DNA of 64,000 nt. It comes from Actinomadura livida (lineage in GTDB: Bacteria; Actinomycetota; Actinomycetes; Streptosporangiales; Streptosporangiaceae). This document shows, in pieces, positions 62,001 through 64,000 of this stretch (its first letter is position 1; each line of letters starts with the position of its first letter). Under the pieces are notes generated by a model that had not been told where the DNA came from, searched no databases, and saw only the letters and a program-made list of their open reading frames with translations. The translations under genes were made by a program, and so were the position numbers. The stretch spans positions 252,768 through 316,767 of the forward strand of contig NZ_BMRO01000006.1 of the NCBI RefSeq assembly GCF_014648675.1, read 5' to 3'.

Positions 62001-63002
62001 CGATTTGTAGCGCCGCTCGATGTAGCCGGGCCACAGATCGAACCCCTCCCCGACCCAGGAGGGTTGTCCGTTGGTGTTGGAGGTCTTGCCGTCCACGCTG
62101 CCGGAGGAATAGCTGATGGACACGCTGGGGGTGAGACCGCCGGGAACTGGCGGAACGCGCATCGGGTAGGACCAGGTGAAGTCACCGCCGTGCCCACCGG
62201 CCTGCCAGGTCGCCGACGCCTCCAGCGAGGTCGCCTTATAGTCACCCTGCGGCCCCGACGCCCCGGCCGCCGCGACCAACAGGGTTCCTACTGACTGCCC
62301 AGCCGCAGATGCGGTACCCGATGAGGTGGTAGCGGGCGCTGCGGTCACCTGGGCGGTGAGAGTCTGCTCGCCGCTGTTGTTGACTGCCTTCAACGGAGCG
62401 GCCAGACGGCACTCAGGTTTGCTGGGAGTGCTGAGCGCGCAGGCGGGCATCTGGTAGAGGCGCAGCCGTGACCCGTAGGCGCCGCCGAATGCTTGCGCAA
62501 ACTGTGAGTAGTCCAGTTCCACCCCGACTTGGCCGGCATTGGGCTTGTCGGTGCGGGCCACGGTGAACGCCAGCCCGTTCAAGTCGGCTCTCGCGGCGGC
62601 CGCGCGGTCCAGAATCGATAGCCGCACCTTCCCCGCGGCCTCCAGCTCGCCACGCGCCGCAGGTTTCTTGGCGGGCAGCACCCGCAGCGGCAGCGAACCG
62701 GCGCGCACCGCTGGCCTGGATTCGGCTGGCAGTGAGACCTCGCTGGTGCCGGGGTCGGGCCAGGTGACCTTGGCCGGCGGTCCTGGTTTCAAGGTCGGCT
62801 TCTTGCGGGGCCGAACCTTCAGATCACGGCCTTTGACCGGATCCTCGTGATCTTTGACAGTCGGGCGCTGAGAGCCGGGATCCGCGAGCGCGGGCGGCGT
62901 GGCTGACAGCAGCTCCGCGGCAAGTGTCACGGCCATGACCGCGGCGACCGCGCGTGCCGTCCGGGGGCGGGACAGCACCAGTGTCTTGCGGCCTGTTCTC
63001 AC
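56094..63002 (-). CDS. RHS/YD-repeat polymorphic toxin with pretoxin hint domain
   Basis: 2,302 residues from a GTG at 63002 with a perfect aggagg six bases upstream; a Met 30 codons earlier lacks this. An N-terminal export signal (RPRTARAVAAVMAVTLAAELL...ALADPG) leads into a SpvB/TcdB-like beta region and many YD repeats. The RHS core signature is near 1820-1867 (HLGAREYDSQTGRFISIDPL...NPITNADPDG). After a linker a hint domain runs about 2032-2204, from CSSSFVPGTPVLMADG to TSALVHNDG. The last 98 residues (2205-2302; RGGLELKYMAGSGKWVRY, SSVHIEMVNGRVVRTS) are the variable toxin tip, perhaps a BECR-type RNase. RHS shells encapsulate such tips and release them by proteolysis at contact with rivals. 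GC content is well below that of regions 1-3. Confidence 0.93.
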   Translation of the reverse strand: MRTGRKTLVLSRPRTARAVAAVMAVTLAAELLSATPPALADPGSQRPTVKDHEDPVKGRDLKVRPRKKPTLKPGPPAKVTWPDPGTSEVSLPAESRPAVRAGSLPLRVLPAKKPAARGELEAAGKVRLSILDRAAAARADLNGLAFTVARTDKPNAGQVGVELDYSQFAQAFGGAYGSRLRLYQMPACALSTPSKPECRLAAPLKAVNNSGEQTLTAQVTAAPATTSSGTASAAGQSVGTLLVAAAGASGPQGDYKATSLEASATWQAGGHGGDFTWSYPMRVPPVPGGLTPSVSISYSSGSVDGKTSNTNGQPSWVGEGFDLWPGYIERRYKSCEDDGAPKDEWGNSPGDLCWGYDNATVTWNGKGGELIKAADGTWRMKADDGTKFEKLTNSSTGNGDNDGEYWKVTTTDGVQYYFGLNRVPGWELDKPETDSTWTTPVYGDDANGSGDDDDEPCHKPAFADSWCQQAYRWNLDYVVDPAGNAIVYSYAKETNHYGRNLKAEDETPYVRGGYLKTISYGMRKDSLFAKAPAQVSFATSERCIPTATFDCDPSKIGSNPDKWWDVPWDLNCNSGQKCEDTHGTLAPTFWSRKRLTQVTTQILKPDASGYRPVDSWALTHDWGLADIERDLLLINIQHTGHAADGTKVTLPKVTFTPVQLPNRLDRTGDDILRYVRYRVGAIQDESGGQIDISYTEPEASCSPSDLPTPETNTTRCMPVIWTPPGHENPITDWFHKYVVTSVMQSDRTGGSPEMVTKYQYLGGAAWHFDDDDGLTKQKNKTWSQWRGYGQVRTFTGDYNDPATQTDTFYLRGRDGDRKTKDGGTKSVTVPDGEGGTHTDHAAYAGFTLKTVTYENPGGTVHSKTVNTPWKIQTASRTRSWGTTNANITAIDTAQTWTAKDGGGWTQTKTDNTYQPSGHGTGRVTMVDDLGDLTTSADDKCTRTYYADNTAAWMVNYPSRVETVAVNCATTPDRTTHVVSDTRTYYDNGAFDDGPTIGNVTKTDKIASHNGTTPTYATQAEIRYDTHGRPTRATNAAGHITTIAYTDTQGLTTQVTTTGPPANPADTSTSLTSTKHLDPAWGLPVTALDVSNNNLRTDLTYDPLGRLQKVWLPDRRKAIHAPNYEYSYQVTDGQIVAVTTQTLDADGSQKLAQIELLDGHLRTRQIQVPGPDGRLISDTFYDNRGQVTTTYAPYTATGAPEATLFGVYNPGQIETQAHTEYDGLGRKTVERLTTENGEQPDSELWRTTYDYGGGNRTATIPPAGGIATAEITDAHGQIIQRRQYKAATPTGDYDATTYAYTPAGEIASVTDPSGNTFTSTYDLRGRKIQTTDPDKGATTFTYNELDQVTSTTDARDKKIFTDYDGQGRKTATHDGSADGPVLASWTYDTSIRGKGKLASATRHTPDGDYTNGVYRYDTLGRPETTTLTIPGSQGPLAGTYPFSASYNADGTIKGKTSPAVGGLPGESIIHSYDTWQRPTGLTGKTPYINTAQYTPTGKPTLLEYGTDPSKQAWQTFTYEKGTQRLATARTYRAAIGGADRHASYHYTDAGTITSITDTSRDGVDNQCFTYDHLQRLTQAWTQSTSDPCTTEPTTSMIGGPAPYWHTFTYDTAGNRKTQTLHGIGGETNTTRTYTYADPGDGNRLNTMVQTGGDGARTDTYAYDATGNTTTRTIGTSPPGQGQTLDWDTEGELTKVTENGATTNYIYDADGNRLIRKDPTGTTLYMPDGTELRAMSGATTATGTRYYTFAGQTVAMRTSDGTVTYLTSDHQGTAQVAINANTQQITIRRFDPFGAIRALDEDATWPSDKGFVGGTQDPIGLTHLGAREYDSQTGRFISIDPLMDQADPQQMNGYTYANNNPITNADPDGRMCRRTPEGVECFNGDGVDRRPNNKGGYDVYNPRGRRVARSGDSDAGSSRSSIGRRTIGASGITIPKHLEEKRFRKLFWNLYGQMTNGLVIKDPDYLYAVELQAALNTCREIDECLQDGYTKFLAAFSILNAGLFVGSGGGRSGSRKGRANGALVAKSKRRLGICSSSFVPGTPVLMADGSHKRIEDLETGDKVIATDPKTGRTEDKPVIATITSKGDKDLVRITINTDAPRRFRASGNEPPHATTKVIATEFSNSGVLIATDTHPFWVAGEINAWVQAADLKPGMWLRTSAGTYIQITATEHRTARHQRVYNLSIGDIHTFHVLVGETSALVHNDGRDDRPVAARIPSLEGLTQTKAHDILERGGLELKYMAGSGKWVRYDAPDGSSVHIEMVNGRVVRTSVIDMGPNTKNRTQRWTPDGERTDSHDTGERIEC

Positions 63003-63137
63003 GGCATCCTCCTGCGCCCACGCGCCTGCTCCGACCCCGAGACCTTCGTCGGGGCACCAATCCGTCGATGTGCTGGGATCGGCGGCAGACACTTACGCAT
63101 TGAGGCCGAAGCGTCTGCCGCGCCATGGGTGGGGTGT

Positions 63138-64000
63138 CTAGGGTCCGTCGTCGGTGTCGAGCTCGATCGCTTGTCCGAGCTGGACGATTTGGGTGCGGCT
63201 CAGGACGCCCCGGTACAGCCAGACGTCGTCCAGGGCCGCGGGCCAGAAGTGGGTGCCCGCGCCGTTGCCGCCGAAGGCGTTACGTCCGGCCTGCAAGCCG
63301 CCTGCGGCCTTGAAGGGGCGGACGTCTCCTTCTTCGGAGTCCCCGTCGGAGCCGTTGACGGTGGAGCCGTTGATGTAGAGGCTCATCGTCCGGTTCGTTG
63401 CGTCGTAGACGATGGTGATGTGGTCCCAGTCGTCTTCGGTGTACGCGGAGTTGCTGGTCAGACGCTGCGGCTTGGACGGGTCAGTAGCGGGGAGGTCGGC
63501 GTTGTTCATCTCCAACTGCCAGGTGCCCAGGTATTCCGGCTCGGTCGCGTCCGGGACATACCGCAGAGCGAACGCGTTGGTTTGGGTACCTGGGAGGGAA
63601 AACACCGTGGCAGTGGTCTGGGGGCGCTGCATGTTCTGCACCCACCCGGTGAGGGTGAAGCTCTCATCGGTGGAGATCAGCGGCGAGTCGGCCGCTGGAT
63701 CGGCCGGGTCGGCCTCGGCATAAGCGCCCAGCCCGTCCAGTTGCAGTCCCGCAGGCGATATGAAGGGGCCCTTGAACCCGGCACCGGCCGAGATGGCCGC
63801 TGCGTTGCGCAGCTTCAGCGGCGGGGCCGCCCCGCCGTCGTGGACCTCGCCGGGGCTGAGTCCGTCGGTGGCGGCGTTCAACTTCCAGCGGGCCTTCAGG
63901 ACCGGGGCCTGCTGGTACAGGTTGGTGATCTCGGGGCCGGAGAGGATCCGGTCATAGACCTGCACGTCGTCGACCATGCCGGGCCAGTGGTCGGCGGGGT
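63138..64000 (-). CDS. LamG/concanavalin-like domain protein (partial, N-terminus outside window)
   Basis: At least 287 residues, open to the window end. Two LamG-type jelly-roll modules are visible: the end of one (WPGMVDDVQVYDRILSGPEITNLYQ) and a full one with WKLNAATDG, ESFTLTGWVQNMQRPQ, WDHITIVYDATNRTMSLYINGS and AALDDVWLYRGVLSRTQIVQLG. Such domains bind sugars or cell-surface polymers outside the cell. It lies 135 bp upstream of the RHS gene in the same direction. Large LamG proteins with RHS neighbours occur in Streptosporangiales, suggesting a shared surface or delivery function. Confidence 0.85.
   Translation of the reverse strand, partial: PADHWPGMVDDVQVYDRILSGPEITNLYQQAPVLKARWKLNAATDGLSPGEVHDGGAAPPLKLRNAAAISAGAGFKGPFISPAGLQLDGLGAYAEADPADPAADSPLISTDESFTLTGWVQNMQRPQTTATVFSLPGTQTNAFALRYVPDATEPEYLGTWQLEMNNADLPATDPSKPQRLTSNSAYTEDDWDHITIVYDATNRTMSLYINGSTVNGSDGDSEEGDVRPFKAAGGLQAGRNAFGGNGAGTHFWPAALDDVWLYRGVLSRTQIVQLGQAIELDTDDGP

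Noticed and set aside
56094..63002. Direct or CRISPR-like repeats in the RHS gene
   Set aside because: The repetition is at the protein level (YD repeats) without constant-length repeats and spacers; no CRISPR array is present in the window.

Overview
The window is high-GC actinomycete DNA: codon usage, GTG/TTG starts, ATGA-coupled operons and the gene families all fit. The mix (THN-type meroterpenoid genes, an XRE-DUF5753 protein, AfsR-like STAND ATPases, a long RHS protein with hint domain) would suit Streptosporangiales such as Actinomadura or a Streptomyces relative, but the sequence alone does not fix the genus.

Region 1 (1-18.97 kb) is a naphthoquinone meroterpenoid cluster, nearly all on the minus strand. 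A RppA-type tetrahydroxynaphthalene synthase, a MomA-like cupin, a DegT-family aminotransferase, a WrbA-like flavoprotein, an adenylate-forming enzyme and a methyltransferase would make and tailor the aromatic core. Two NphB-like ABBA prenyltransferases, a UPPS-fold protein closely resembling cyclolavandulyl diphosphate synthase, and a vanadium haloperoxidase would attach and cyclise the terpene. The MEP-pathway genes ispG, dxs and ispH sit inside the cluster. Three copies of one promoter-like element face the prenyltransferase and the cupin operon. Two small genes at 6.3-7.6 kb (zinc ribbon, HTH) look like mobile-element remnants.

Region 2 (19.4-26.3 kb) holds a frameshifted gene, a SAM methyltransferase, an XRE-DUF5753-SpoIIE fusion, an FAD oxidoreductase and an AfsR-like STAND ATPase.

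Region 3 (26.98-47.9 kb) is a catabolic island. Thirteen tightly packed minus-strand genes (four acyl-CoA dehydrogenases, two CoA ligases, two crotonases, a MaoC-like hydratase, an SDR, a thiolase, a CoA transferase and a solute-binding lipoprotein) are divergent from a GntR/FCD regulator followed by two permeases and two ATPases of an Opp/Dpp importer. Together they suggest uptake and beta-oxidation-like breakdown of an unidentified carboxylic acid.

Region 4 (47.9-64 kb) is accessory DNA: decayed IS3 and IS256 transposases, the 3' half of a tRNA-Val (a probable att remnant), an AbiEii-like nucleotidyltransferase with a small partner, and a three-gene ATGA-coupled operon (NrtR-like Nudix regulator, nucleosidase, four-TM protein). 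The last two proteins of that operon share a RHIM/amyloid-like motif, which makes it the best candidate here for an undescribed immune or cell-death system. A 2,302-residue RHS polymorphic toxin with a candidate immunity gene and a LamG-domain protein cut by the window end follow.
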